DNA of 64,000 nt from Tunicatimonas pelagia (GTDB lineage Bacteria; Bacteroidota; Bacteroidia; Cytophagales; Cyclobacteriaceae), in contig NZ_CP120683.1 of NCBI RefSeq assembly GCF_030506325.1, positions 4,105,001 to 4,169,000 of the forward strand. The letters are read 5' to 3'. Positions within the stretch are counted from its first letter, which is position 1, and each line of letters opens with the position of its first letter. The notes below the pieces were generated by a model. The model was given only the letters and a program-made list of their open reading frames with translations, was not told where the DNA came from and made no database searches. A program made the position numbers and the translations under genes. This document shows positions 46,270 to 55,180 of the stretch, in pieces.

Positions 46270-47691
46270 TTATGAGCTAATGTTATACTCTTTTAGCTTG
46301 CGGTAAAGGGTGGCTAACCCAATATCTAATCGCTTAGCCGCTTCTGATTTATTACCATTCGTTGACTCTAGCGTTTTAAGAATATGAGCCTGCTCTACCG
46401 ATTTTAAATCTACCAGTCCAGAGTCGGGCGCATAGCTCACTGTAGCGGGTGAACCACCCGAACTGACTGGGGTATGATTGCTCGCCGGACTACTAACTGT
46501 TACTGGAGCTGTTTGGTGTAAAATCTCATTGGGTAAAGCATCGGGGGTTAGACGGTCGGTATCGGCTAAAATAACGGCACGCTCTACCACATTGCGGAGT
46601 TCGCGAATATTCCCCGGCCAGTTGTAGCGCTTAAGGTAATCCAGAAATTCGGGATCAATACTAGAAATTGATTTGTTGGCTCGTTCGGCGTGCTCTTTCA
46701 GTAAATGCATTACCAGCACATCAATATCTTCTTTGCGGTCGCGCAAAGCGGGTAAGTCAATAGTGAAAGCACTCAGGCGATAATACAGGTCGCGGCGAAA
46801 CGCTTCATTATCATCGTTGACCAACTCTCGGTTGGTAGCTGCAATAATGCGAATATCTACTGGAATAGGTTCGGTTTCGCCCACCCGATTAAGCATACGT
46901 GTTTCTAACACACGCAGTAGTTTAGCTTGTAGCTCAGGAGACATTTCACCTAGTTCGTCCAGAAAAATAGTGCCTCGGTCGGCCGCTTCAAAGTACCCTT
47001 TTTTATCGGAGCTGGCTCCGGTGAATGAGCCTTTCTTATGGCCGAATAGTTCAGATTCTTGCAGATCTTTAGGGATGGCCGCGCAGTTGATCGCTACAAA
47101 GTTTCCCTTGCGGCGCCGACTAGCCAAATGAATTGCTTCGGCTAGCAGCTCCTTACCCGTTCCGGTTTCGCCCAGTAGAAGTACGGTAGTATCGGTTACG
47201 GCTACCTTTTTTGCTAGCTCCAGCATTCGCTGTACCGACTGTGAGCTCCCTACAATCTTAGCGAAGCTAGACTTGGAGTCTAACCGAAATTCCATTTCTT
47301 GTAGCTTTCGGTTGAGCACGGCCTTTTCCATGGCTTTCTGCACAACCAATGGTAAGCGCTCATCGCCATCACCTTTTGCCAGATAGTCAAATGCACCCAA
47401 CTTCATCGCTTGCACGCCATCCTTCACGTTGCTAAAAGCGGTTAATACCACTACCTCAATGAGGGGGTACTCTTTCTTCACGTATTTAGTGAAATCGATG
47501 CCATTAGCATCGGGTAGGTTTACATCAGTAAGCAGAAGGTGAATGGTTTCATTGCGGAGGATTTCCCGCCCAGAGGCCACATCGCTAGCCTCAAAAATCT
47601 TGTATCCCTCTAGCCCCAGTATTTTGGCTAACAAACTGCGAATGCTCGCTTCGTCTTCTACAATTAAAATTGAATTGCCTTGAATATCCAT
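46270..47691 (-). CDS. NtrC-family sigma-54 response regulator
   Basis: A 473-residue regulator. Receiver domain residues 1-120 with phospho-Asp 56 (LLTDVNLPD). The AAA+ domain has Walker A GETGTGKE (about 175), the sigma-54 contact loop as KKGSFTGASSDKKG (GSFTGA, a known variant of GAFTGA), and FLDELGEM (Walker B). The Fis-type HTH lies at the end (NKSEAAKRLDIGLATLYRKLKEY). The linker is rich in Ser, Pro and Gly. It pairs with the kinase 115 bases downstream on the same strand. Confidence 0.93.
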   Translation of the reverse strand: MDIQGNSILIVEDEASIRSLLAKILGLEGYKIFEASDVASGREILRNETIHLLLTDVNLPDANGIDFTKYVKKEYPLIEVVVLTAFSNVKDGVQAMKLGAFDYLAKGDGDERLPLVVQKAMEKAVLNRKLQEMEFRLDSKSSFAKIVGSSQSVQRMLELAKKVAVTDTTVLLLGETGTGKELLAEAIHLASRRRKGNFVAINCAAIPKDLQESELFGHKKGSFTGASSDKKGYFEAADRGTIFLDELGEMSPELQAKLLRVLETRMLNRVGETEPIPVDIRIIAATNRELVNDDNEAFRRDLYYRLSAFTIDLPALRDRKEDIDVLVMHLLKEHAERANKSISSIDPEFLDYLKRYNWPGNIRELRNVVERAVILADTDRLTPDALPNEILHQTAPVTVSSPASNHTPVSSGGSPATVSYAPDSGLVDLKSVEQAHILKTLESTNGNKSEAAKRLDIGLATLYRKLKEYNISS

Positions 47692-47716
47692 ACGTACAAT
47701 TACTTACTGACTGTTA

Positions 47717-47747
47717 CAAAAATATCCTTTTTTTATTTCTTGAAAAA
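47717..47747 (-). promoter_or_regulatory. Putative promoter of the sigma-54 activator gene
   Basis: On the minus strand TATTTTTG (47717-47724) matches TAnnTTTG, with a TTTT run 19-20 bases upstream in the place of the -33 TTTG. Transcription would start about 20 bases before the ATG at 47691. Confidence 0.42.
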
Positions 47748-47882
47748 TTACAAACATCAATCTTATCTATTCTGTTGGTTTTTAGGCTAATGTACTGTAT
47801 TACACAAATTTATTGCTCCGGTACAGCTCAACATAAGATTAGTAATTGTACTCAATAACGGAAATATTACATTTTATAAATA

Positions 47883-48338
47883 ATGCCTTTAAAAGTTAAT
47901 CAACCCGCTCCCGATATCTATCTTCCTTCTACCAGTGGTAGTCACTTTAAGCTGAGTCGCGATTTAGCGAATCAGCCCGGGATCATTTACTTTTACCCCA
48001 AAGATTTTACGCCCGGTTGCACCCAAGAGGCTTGCAGTTTTCGGGATTCTTTTTCGGTCTTTCGCGACTTAAATATTACAGTGGTAGGAATTAGCCGGGA
48101 TTCCATAGAAAGTCACCAAAAATTTAAACAACAGCATAAGCTTCCGTTTGAATTACTCTCTGATAAAAGTGGTGAAGTTGCCAAAAAATACCAAGCACTG
48201 GTGCCTTTCTTAAAAGTAGTACGCCGGGTTACTTACCTGCTAGATGCCAATCATAAAATTGCGGCAGTGTACGAAGATATGTTCGGCGCAGAGAAACATA
48301 TCAAGCAGATGATTGAAGCAGTGAAGAAAAATGCCTAG
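47883..48338 (+). CDS. bcp: Thioredoxin-dependent peroxiredoxin (BCP/PrxQ type)
   Basis: A 151-residue cytoplasmic peroxiredoxin that reduces peroxides with thioredoxin. Seen: the peroxidatic Cys in PKDFTPGCTQEACSFRDSF, where the second Cys five residues later is the resolving Cys of the atypical PrxQ class, plus SDKSGEVAKKYQAL. A complete family member with no odd features. Divergent from the sigma-54 activator gene; 191 bases separate them. Confidence 0.93.
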   Translation: MPLKVNQPAPDIYLPSTSGSHFKLSRDLANQPGIIYFYPKDFTPGCTQEACSFRDSFSVFRDLNITVVGISRDSIESHQKFKQQHKLPFELLSDKSGEVAKKYQALVPFLKVVRRVTYLLDANHKIAAVYEDMFGAEKHIKQMIEAVKKNA

Positions 48339-48515
48339 CGTGGGTTTATGGTTCTGAGAATACAAACGTTATTTTATCACTTGCGCCAATTTTAGAGCGC
48401 GTGTTTACAAGGCATCTATCACCCAAAACAGGGGATATGTAGAGCGAGGAAAAGGAAATTAGCAATAATTATTGTAGCTTAAGCTTAGATAATTTCCATC
48501 CTCTCAACCACTACA

Positions 48516-50966
48516 ATGCTGCGTATCTATTTCAAGTTTGCTGTTCGTACTTTTTGGAAAGATAAGTTTTACACGCTGCTCAATATTATTGGTCTGGCAA
48601 TTGGTATTGCGGTGAGTATTATCATTTTGCTGTACCTGCAAAATGATCTCACTTACGATCAGCACCACGCAAAGCATGAGCAAATTTATCGCTTGGTCAC
48701 CAACGTGAAGGGGCCGGGAGTAGAATTTCATACTGCCAGTGCCGCACGGGAAATGGGGCCGATGCTATCGGAAGACTACCCAGAGATACTTTCTTTTGTG
48801 CGTTTGGAAGGAATGGGACGTATTTTAGTGACGGTGCCCAATGCCGGAGAAGAAAGTCTGTACAACGAAGAAGAGTGGGGGCGGGCAGATTCTACTATCT
48901 TCAAAATTTTTACGCATTCCTTTCTTGCGGGAGATCCTACTACCGCGCTGCGGGAGAAGAATAGTGTAGTGCTCACCGAAGCACTAGCTCAGAAATACTT
49001 TGGTGAAGAAGAAGCCCTAGGTAAAACCTTGTTGCTGTATGAGAGCAAAGAGAATTTCACGGTTACGGGAGTGATAGAAAATTTACCCGATAACTCTCAC
49101 GTAAAATTTGATGCGCTCGTATCGTTCATCGAGCCCCGGGAGTGGGCCATGCAAGACGGTGAATTTAATTCGGAGGCCATTTGGAACCCCGATGTGTTTA
49201 CGTACCTCCTGTTTCCGACAGGGTACAACACCGCTGATTTCTTTGAGAAGCTTCCGCCTTTTCACGAAAAATACATCAAACCCTTCGGTGATAAAGTAAG
49301 CAGTGAACTCTGGTTTTATCTGGAGCCGCTAGCTGACGTACACTTTTACTCGGAGCAGGGAGGCGACCAGCCGCAGGGGAACATTGCGTACGTGTATGCT
49401 TTCGGGGGGATTGGTCTGTTCATTCTGCTGCTGGCCTGTATTAACTATATGAACTTGGCAACAGCGCGCTCGGGTAACCGCATGAAAGAAATTGGGATGC
49501 GAAAAGTGCTGGGTTCCAGCCGTCGGGCGTTAGTTCTTTCCTTCTTAGGTGAATCAGTGCTCTTATCAGTATTGGCACTACTTATTGCCCTCGGTTTGGT
49601 CTTTATCGTATTGTACGCCACACCTTTTAACGACTTGATTGAGAAAAGCCTGTCGCTCAACTTGCTACAGAATCTTACGCTACTGGTTGGGGCAGTCAGT
49701 ATTACATTGTTTATCGGGATAGTTTCCGGCTTGTATCCGGCCTTTTATTTACCCGCCATTTCTAGTGTGCAATCACTGAAAGGGGCGTTTAAGTCATCAT
49801 CTTCGGGTATTCTGCTCCGGAGAACGCTGGTCACCCTTCAGTTTACTATTTCTATTGCGGTAGTTATTTGTACGCTACTGATGCAAGATCAGATTAGCTA
49901 CGTACGAAATCAGGAACTAGGCTTTAACCGAGAGCATTTGTTACTGGTGCCAATCCAGGACACGCTGGTGCGAAATCAGCTTCCTTACATTAAAAACGAT
50001 CTGGAACAGTACGATGGTGTACTAAGCACCACCGTTTCGTACAACGTGCCCGGATTGAGTGTTGGTAATAGTGTTTTTCAAGTAGAGGTTGATTCTAACT
50101 TAACCACCCAGGCATTCCGAACCTTTTTTGTAGGGGAAGATTACTTATCGACCATGAATATTTCTTTGTTGGCCGGACGCGATTTTCGCCCGGATATGGC
50201 GGGCGATACCGATGGTAAATCATTCATCATTAACGAAGCTGCTGCCAAAGAACTAGGTTGGTACAATCCTAACCGAACAGGGGCTAAGTTGGAAGATGCC
50301 CTCAGTGGACGACTGAAATTCTTTCACGGGGAAGAGTTAGGTAACGTAGTGGGTATTGTGCAAGATTTTAATACAAGCTCGTTGCATAATGCGATTGAAC
50401 CGACAATTATTATTCCTGCTAACCAAGCCGGTGGAGTGTTCTACGCCCGATTGAAGGGAGAAAATATACCGGAAACGATGGACTTTATCGAGGAGAAATG
50501 GGCAGCTTACGATCCTAACCATCCGTTTGAGTACGAGTTTCTGGACGAAAGCTTCGATGAATTGTATCGGACTGATGAGCGGCAAAGCTCGCTTATTTCC
50601 GTGCTTTCCGGCATCTGCTTGTTTATTTCGTTGTTGGGAGTTTTAGGTTTATCAGCCTTTACTGCCGAGCAGCGCACCAAAGAAGTTGGAGTGCGGAAAG
50701 TATTGGGAGCTACCGTTCCACAGATTGTGTACTTACTCTTTAAAGATGTGATGGTGCTGGTTGGGCTAGCTTCACTATTGGCTGCCCCCTTAGCGTACTG
50801 GCTAATTGACCGCTGGCTACAGGACTTCGCCTACCGAACTGAGATTAATATCTTACTATTTGTACTCGCCAGTGTGGCTGCCCTCCTTATTGCCTTCACT
50901 ACTATGAGTTTCCACTCGGTAAAAGCAGCTCGTCGTAATCCGGTAGTAAGTTTGCGGTACGAGTGA
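48516..50966 (+). CDS. FtsX/MacB-type ABC transporter permease
   Basis: An 816-residue inner-membrane permease with the double layout seen in Bacteroidota: an N-terminal helix after MLRIYFKFAVRTFWKDKFYTLLNIIGLAIGIAVSI, a periplasmic MacB-like core domain (about 45-260), three helices with FtsX domain 1 (about 290-440), a second periplasmic domain, and a C-terminal FtsX domain (about 680-816, LLGVLGLSAFTAEQRTKEVGVRKVLGA). The EIGMRKVLG/EVGVRKVLGA repeats are coupling helices. Members work in lipoprotein or antimicrobial peptide transport. No ATPase gene is adjacent, so its partner must be elsewhere. Confidence 0.9.
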   Translation: MLRIYFKFAVRTFWKDKFYTLLNIIGLAIGIAVSIIILLYLQNDLTYDQHHAKHEQIYRLVTNVKGPGVEFHTASAAREMGPMLSEDYPEILSFVRLEGMGRILVTVPNAGEESLYNEEEWGRADSTIFKIFTHSFLAGDPTTALREKNSVVLTEALAQKYFGEEEALGKTLLLYESKENFTVTGVIENLPDNSHVKFDALVSFIEPREWAMQDGEFNSEAIWNPDVFTYLLFPTGYNTADFFEKLPPFHEKYIKPFGDKVSSELWFYLEPLADVHFYSEQGGDQPQGNIAYVYAFGGIGLFILLLACINYMNLATARSGNRMKEIGMRKVLGSSRRALVLSFLGESVLLSVLALLIALGLVFIVLYATPFNDLIEKSLSLNLLQNLTLLVGAVSITLFIGIVSGLYPAFYLPAISSVQSLKGAFKSSSSGILLRRTLVTLQFTISIAVVICTLLMQDQISYVRNQELGFNREHLLLVPIQDTLVRNQLPYIKNDLEQYDGVLSTTVSYNVPGLSVGNSVFQVEVDSNLTTQAFRTFFVGEDYLSTMNISLLAGRDFRPDMAGDTDGKSFIINEAAAKELGWYNPNRTGAKLEDALSGRLKFFHGEELGNVVGIVQDFNTSSLHNAIEPTIIIPANQAGGVFYARLKGENIPETMDFIEEKWAAYDPNHPFEYEFLDESFDELYRTDERQSSLISVLSGICLFISLLGVLGLSAFTAEQRTKEVGVRKVLGATVPQIVYLLFKDVMVLVGLASLLAAPLAYWLIDRWLQDFAYRTEINILLFVLASVAALLIAFTTMSFHSVKAARRNPVVSLRYE

Positions 50967-51072
50967 GTAGCTCAAAGTGGGCGTACTCAGTTTTTGCAGC
51001 AAAGCGTAGGTATAAAAATTTCTGTAGCCCCCTTTTCCGAAGGAAGAGAAAGTGACTTTTGCAATTACTTGA

Positions 51073-51630
51073 TTACCAGTCTTCCAAATTGGCAGCATTT
51101 ATTTGCTCCGTTTTCTGCCGATGTAGGGCATCAACTAATTGCTGGAGCTGATCTTCTAAAGATGCTTGAATTTGCTCCTCTAGTTGATCTTGCTGCTTAT
51201 CGCGCCACTTCGGCAGCCACTCGCTTAGCAGCTGAGGAGAATTTTTGTCGGCTACGTAGCGACTGTAGCGATTACGGGTGTAATTCTGAACGTAGATACT
51301 ATCGGCAGCGTAGCGTAGTTTGCCTTCTTTCAGATCAACCGTAGCCCGATAGGTAAGTAACCCGACCGGGTGCTTTAGTGCCGAACGGTTATACAGCATA
51401 AACTGCTGCGGAAACCGAAATGAGGTAGAATCAACACTGATGACTAAGGCAGAATCTTCAGACTGAGTATAGTCTTCTGATTGGAAATACTGTTGGGTGT
51501 AACTTTTAAGTTGCGTAAGAGAAAACGCGGTCATTGGCACCACTTGCTGAAAGTATACCTGATTTAGCTGGGCACTTCCTAGAGAAATAGCCCACACTAC
51601 CAGTAAACAAGACAACCACCGCGTTTTCAT
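51073..51630 (-). CDS. Secreted protein, DUF4468-like
   Basis: A 185-residue protein with a signal peptide (residues 1-20, ISLGSAQ). Segments such as LTYRATVDLKEGKLRYAADSIYVQNY resemble the DUF4468/TBP-like fold found in many Bacteroidota secreted proteins. The C-terminal third is a charged, Gln-rich helix (KWRDKQQDQLEEQIQASLEDQLQQL). It lies 22 bases downstream of the porin gene on the same strand, so it could be co-transcribed with it. Function is unknown; the family assignment is tentative. Confidence 0.6.
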   Translation of the reverse strand: MKTRWLSCLLVVWAISLGSAQLNQVYFQQVVPMTAFSLTQLKSYTQQYFQSEDYTQSEDSALVISVDSTSFRFPQQFMLYNRSALKHPVGLLTYRATVDLKEGKLRYAADSIYVQNYTRNRYSRYVADKNSPQLLSEWLPKWRDKQQDQLEEQIQASLEDQLQQLVDALHRQKTEQINAANLEDW

Positions 51631-51652
51631 AAATTACTCCTATATTAATGGT

Positions 51653-52786
51653 TTAGAAAGAATATACCGCAGCAAAAATGAATGACGCCAAGGAAGATTG
51701 AGTCTCTCCATCTCGGCTAGCAAAGCCAAGGCTATCTTCGTCGGATACTACATCTATTCTAACTTCAGGAATCAATGTTAGATTACCTAATGCAATATTG
51801 CTGGATACTGTAAAGTCTATAATATTTTCGCTGTTATCTCCTTCAAACAGTGAGTAATACTCACCTCTCGCCCCAAAAGAAACCGTCTCTGAGGTTGCAT
51901 ATTGGGCGTAAAGGGCGGCACCGTAAAAGCCAAAGTTATCGCCGTCAACATCTTGGATGTCTCCACCTGCAACTTCTTCGCCTGTACCGGTAGTATTAAT
52001 AGTGGTGTTTAAACCTAGGTAAAAATCATCGCTAAGGTCAATACCCGCTGTAAGGTCAGCTTGGAATGTGGCACCAAGCGACTCATTGTCCAGTAAAATA
52101 GGTAGTAAGTCTTCATTAAGCGTACCATCTTGGTCGCCGTAGAGAAAATTCAGATAGGCACTCACTCCGTTATTATCATAGCCCAATTGCGCTCCTAAGG
52201 TGTAAGTATCAAACAGATTAAAATCGGTGTAGTCGGTTGGGTTCATAACCGCTAACATCGCTGAAAAACCATCAGCTAGTGCGAAATCAGCTTTCAGCCC
52301 GGTATGGGAGAACGGGCCCGTTGAGAACATATACGAAGTTGAGTAATTGAAATTGCCAGTAGGAGAAATTACTTCGTAGCCCAAGAAAGTATTGAAGTTA
52401 CCTAGTGTTAGCGTAACGGCATCACTTGCATTGTAATAGACATACAATTGGTTGATGATATTAGATGATCCGGTAGAATTGAAAACAGCTTCTTGCCCCC
52501 GTGGCCCGAATACCAAGTCGGCTACAAACCCAACCTTCTCGCCTTCGTAGGAAGAAATCAGATTTACCATACCTAACCCAAAACCAGGGCGGTTGGCAAA
52601 TGAAGTAGCCGGAGCTGAGAAACCTAAGCCATCGTCACCGTCTATAGCCCGGTTGAAGGAATTGGCGTTATAGCGGAAGTAAGTGTCTACCGAACCGGAG
52701 AACGAGAATGAACCTTCATCTTGCGCTAAAAGGGGCAGACTAAAGAAGGTTGCTAATGCGAATGTGAGTAGATTAATTTTTTTCAT
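51653..52786 (-). CDS. BBP2-like outer-membrane beta-barrel porin
   Basis: A 377-residue outer-membrane protein. Signal peptide residues 1-21 (LLAQ). The rest is a chain of alternating polar/hydrophobic beta strands, with repeated AVMNPTDYTDFN and GARGEYYSLFEGD types and a C-terminal aromatic (FIFAAVYSF), the assembly signal of barrels. It resembles the OmpL/BBP2 putative porin family, which often sits beside ammonium transporters. The frame is open to 52834; the ATG at 52786 gives the signal peptide. It is downstream of amtB on the same strand with a hairpin between, so it may carry ammonium or small solutes across the outer membrane, which is inferred. Confidence 0.8.
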   Translation of the reverse strand: MKKINLLTFALATFFSLPLLAQDEGSFSFSGSVDTYFRYNANSFNRAIDGDDGLGFSAPATSFANRPGFGLGMVNLISSYEGEKVGFVADLVFGPRGQEAVFNSTGSSNIINQLYVYYNASDAVTLTLGNFNTFLGYEVISPTGNFNYSTSYMFSTGPFSHTGLKADFALADGFSAMLAVMNPTDYTDFNLFDTYTLGAQLGYDNNGVSAYLNFLYGDQDGTLNEDLLPILLDNESLGATFQADLTAGIDLSDDFYLGLNTTINTTGTGEEVAGGDIQDVDGDNFGFYGAALYAQYATSETVSFGARGEYYSLFEGDNSENIIDFTVSSNIALGNLTLIPEVRIDVVSDEDSLGFASRDGETQSSLASFIFAAVYSF

Positions 52787-52903
52787 GTTTTTTGAAGTCC
52801 GTGTGTTACGTATGAATATGATAGGCTGAGGCAATAGGTGCCCTGACCACTAATTAGTGATGAACCTATTGAGAATAAGAAATGGATCAGTGATAAAGTG
52901 AAG

Positions 52904-52924
52904 CCGGAGCGGTATTCGCTCCGG
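52904..52924 (-). promoter_or_regulatory. Hairpin between amtB and the porin gene
   Basis: CCGGAGCG (52904-52911) pairs perfectly with CGCTCCGG (52917-52924) over a 5-base loop. There is no long T tract, so it may stabilise the amtB mRNA 3' end or limit read-through to the porin gene. Confidence 0.55.
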
Positions 52925-52941
52925 TCAATAGCAGAGAATTA

Positions 52942-54231
52942 TTATTCGTATACGATGGTGTAGCCCCGCATACCGTGTTCGTGGCTGTCTAAGCCTTCCT
53001 TTTCGTGCTGAGCCGAAACCCGAAGCCCCATCGCTTTATCAATAACGAAGAAGATAAGCATGGCCGAAGCAAACGCAGCCGCTCCGCAAGCCAAAATGCT
53101 TACCAACTGAATTACAAATTGGCTCCAGCCAGCCATGGTGCCGAATATACCAACAGCTAGTGTACCAAAAACCCCGCAGGTAAGGTGAACCGACACGGCT
53201 CCAACGCAATCATCGAGCTTCAGTTTATCCATAGCAATAGCTGATAATACGACCAAGCCTCCCGAAATTAATCCGATAATCATGGCTTCGTAAGGGCTCA
53301 TTAAGTCGGCACCAGCGGTAATCCCGACCAATCCGGCCAAAACACCATTAAGTACCATGCCCAAGTCCAGGCGTTTGAACGTGAAGTACGCCATTATGTA
53401 GCCGCCAACCGCTCCGCAGGCTGCTGCTAGTGAGGTAGTGACTAGTACTTTAGAAACTGTTTCGGGTTCGGCCGAAAGCACTGAGCCACCGTTGAACCCA
53501 AACCAACCGAACCAAAGCAAGAATACGCCCATGGTTGCCAGGGGTACACTAGAACCCGGAAAGTCGTTTACTTTGCCATTGGCATATTTACCCAAGCGTG
53601 GGCCCAAGATCATGATTCCGGCCAGAGCACCCCAACCGCCTACGGAGTGTACTAACGTAGAACCGGCAAAATCGTAGAAACCATAGGTGCTTAAGAAGCC
53701 ACCGCCCCACTGCCAGCTACCAATAATTGGGTATACTAAACCAACGAAGAGTACTGTAAAAATCAGATAGCCGTTAATTTTAATTCGTTCGGCTACTGCC
53801 CCCGATACAATGGTGGCCGCAGTAGCAGCGAACATTCCTTGAAATAAGAAGTCTGTCCAATAGGTATAGCCCCCATCAGCATAGCCTAATGAGTCGTAAT
53901 CGGCTCCGGGTCCCAGATTGAATCCGGCGAAATTAACAATGAAACCCTCACCTCCTGGGTACATTAGATTAAACCCGATAAGAGCGTAAGAAATTAGTCC
54001 AATAGCTGGGGTCAGCGTATTTTTGAAGAGAATATTAACTGTATTTTTTGATTGAGTAAATCCAGCTTCAACGCCCGCAAAGCCTAGGTGCATGATGAAT
54101 ACCAAGAAGGTAGCCACCATCATCCAAACATTGTTGGTGGTTAGCAGCGTTTGAGAAACCTGACTTCCCAGATCAGCCACTGCGGTAGCGGTTTGTGCCA
54201 ATGAAGTGAGGTGTAAAATTTCGTTTTCCAT
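52942..54231 (-). CDS. amtB: Ammonium transporter AmtB
   Basis: A 429-residue Amt/Rh family channel with eleven helices that takes up ammonium at the inner membrane. Seen: the two twin-His positions in DFAGSTLVHSVGG (about 194) and VGAVSVHLTCGVFGTLAVG (about 347), the phenylalanine-gate region and the MEIL N-terminus. Unlike many bacteria no glnK (PII) gene is adjacent within this window. The 319-base upstream region carries four TACGTA palindromes. A porin gene lies just downstream and a NarX/NarL-like pair just upstream. Confidence 0.94.
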   Translation of the reverse strand: MENEILHLTSLAQTATAVADLGSQVSQTLLTTNNVWMMVATFLVFIMHLGFAGVEAGFTQSKNTVNILFKNTLTPAIGLISYALIGFNLMYPGGEGFIVNFAGFNLGPGADYDSLGYADGGYTYWTDFLFQGMFAATAATIVSGAVAERIKINGYLIFTVLFVGLVYPIIGSWQWGGGFLSTYGFYDFAGSTLVHSVGGWGALAGIMILGPRLGKYANGKVNDFPGSSVPLATMGVFLLWFGWFGFNGGSVLSAEPETVSKVLVTTSLAAACGAVGGYIMAYFTFKRLDLGMVLNGVLAGLVGITAGADLMSPYEAMIIGLISGGLVVLSAIAMDKLKLDDCVGAVSVHLTCGVFGTLAVGIFGTMAGWSQFVIQLVSILACGAAAFASAMLIFFVIDKAMGLRVSAQHEKEGLDSHEHGMRGYTIVYE

Positions 54232-54550
54232 AAGATTAGATAAATTGATTAGTAATAGGACAGAATTTTATTTTGAGAAATGGAAAGTAAGGGCTATTAT
54301 ATTTAATACGCAAAAAAATACGTACAAAAAGTACGTAAAACTACGCGATGTAATAGCAGATATTGATTGATAATGACTAAATTATTATGCTATTCTTAAT
54401 AAAAAGGCCTACATGTAAACAATTTTTAAATAGCGCAAACGTAAACTACGTATTTTTTAGATGAGTAATAAATTTCATGGCCTATTTGCCAATTTGATAC
54501 GTAGATAAAAAAAGTTTATTTATTTAGTTAAATAACCATATAATTCAATC
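54232..54550. promoter_or_regulatory. amtB upstream region with four TACGTA sites
   Basis: A 319-base region upstream of amtB. The palindrome TACGTA occurs at 54319, 54332, 54447 and 54498. The first two lie in a perfect 7-bp hairpin, TACGTAC (54319-54325) and GTACGTA (54331-54337). A minus-strand -7-like TACGTTTG (54436-54443) lacks a clear -33 partner. No gene is supported. It may hold binding sites for a nitrogen regulator. Confidence 0.45.
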
Positions 54551-55180
54551 CTAGACCAACCCTTCTTGTTGAGCCAACTGCACCATCATCTTCCAGTTGT
54601 TTACTCCCAATTTTTTCATAATCCGAAACCGATGGGTTTCAATAGTACGGACGCTATTATTCAGTGCCTGAGCAATCTCTTCGTTAGACTGCCGGTCGGT
54701 AATTCGCTTTAGTATTTCTCGCTCCCGTTTCGTGAGATGGTACGCATCAGTAGCTGAGTCTTTTTTAAGAAAAGAGTCAATCAGCACCTGCGATATGCTA
54801 CCGCTAAAGTACTTATGCCCTCGGTGAACCGAGCGGATAGCTCGCATCAATTCTTCTTTGGTAGCATCTTTTAGTAGGTAGCCGTCGGCCCCATTGCGAG
54901 CGGAGCGCAGCACGTATTCGTCGTGGGCGTACATAGAAATAATCAGAGAGCGGGTTTGCTGAGAATATTCGGGTAGTCGGCAAACCGTTTCTATTCCGTC
55001 CATGTGCGGCATCCGAATGTCTAGCAATACAATATCTGGCTGTAATCTTCCTACTTTACTGAGAGCTTCAGTACCGGTTGCGGCTTCTCCCACTACCGAA
55101 AAATCGCCCTCGCTTTCCAGCAACATTCTTAGACCGTCTCTCACCACCGTGTGGTCGTCAGCTAATACGATAGTTATCAT
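54551..55180 (-). CDS. NarL/FixJ-type response regulator
   Basis: A 209-residue regulator: receiver domain with phospho-Asp 54 (IVLLDIRMPHMDG) and the DD pair near residue 8, and a C-terminal LuxR-type HTH (LTKREREILKRITDRQSNEEIAQALNNSVRTIETHRFRIMKKL). The gene start overlaps the 3' end of the kinase gene by 23 bases, so the two are made together. It is transcribed towards amtB, with amtB 319 bases downstream on the same strand. Control of amtB by this regulator is only an inference. Confidence 0.92.
   Translation of the reverse strand: MITIVLADDHTVVRDGLRMLLESEGDFSVVGEAATGTEALSKVGRLQPDIVLLDIRMPHMDGIETVCRLPEYSQQTRSLIISMYAHDEYVLRSARNGADGYLLKDATKEELMRAIRSVHRGHKYFSGSISQVLIDSFLKKDSATDAYHLTKREREILKRITDRQSNEEIAQALNNSVRTIETHRFRIMKKLGVNNWKMMVQLAQQEGLV

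Noticed and set aside
54436-54443. TACGTTTG as the amtB promoter
   Set aside because: No -33 element at the right distance, so not called as a promoter.
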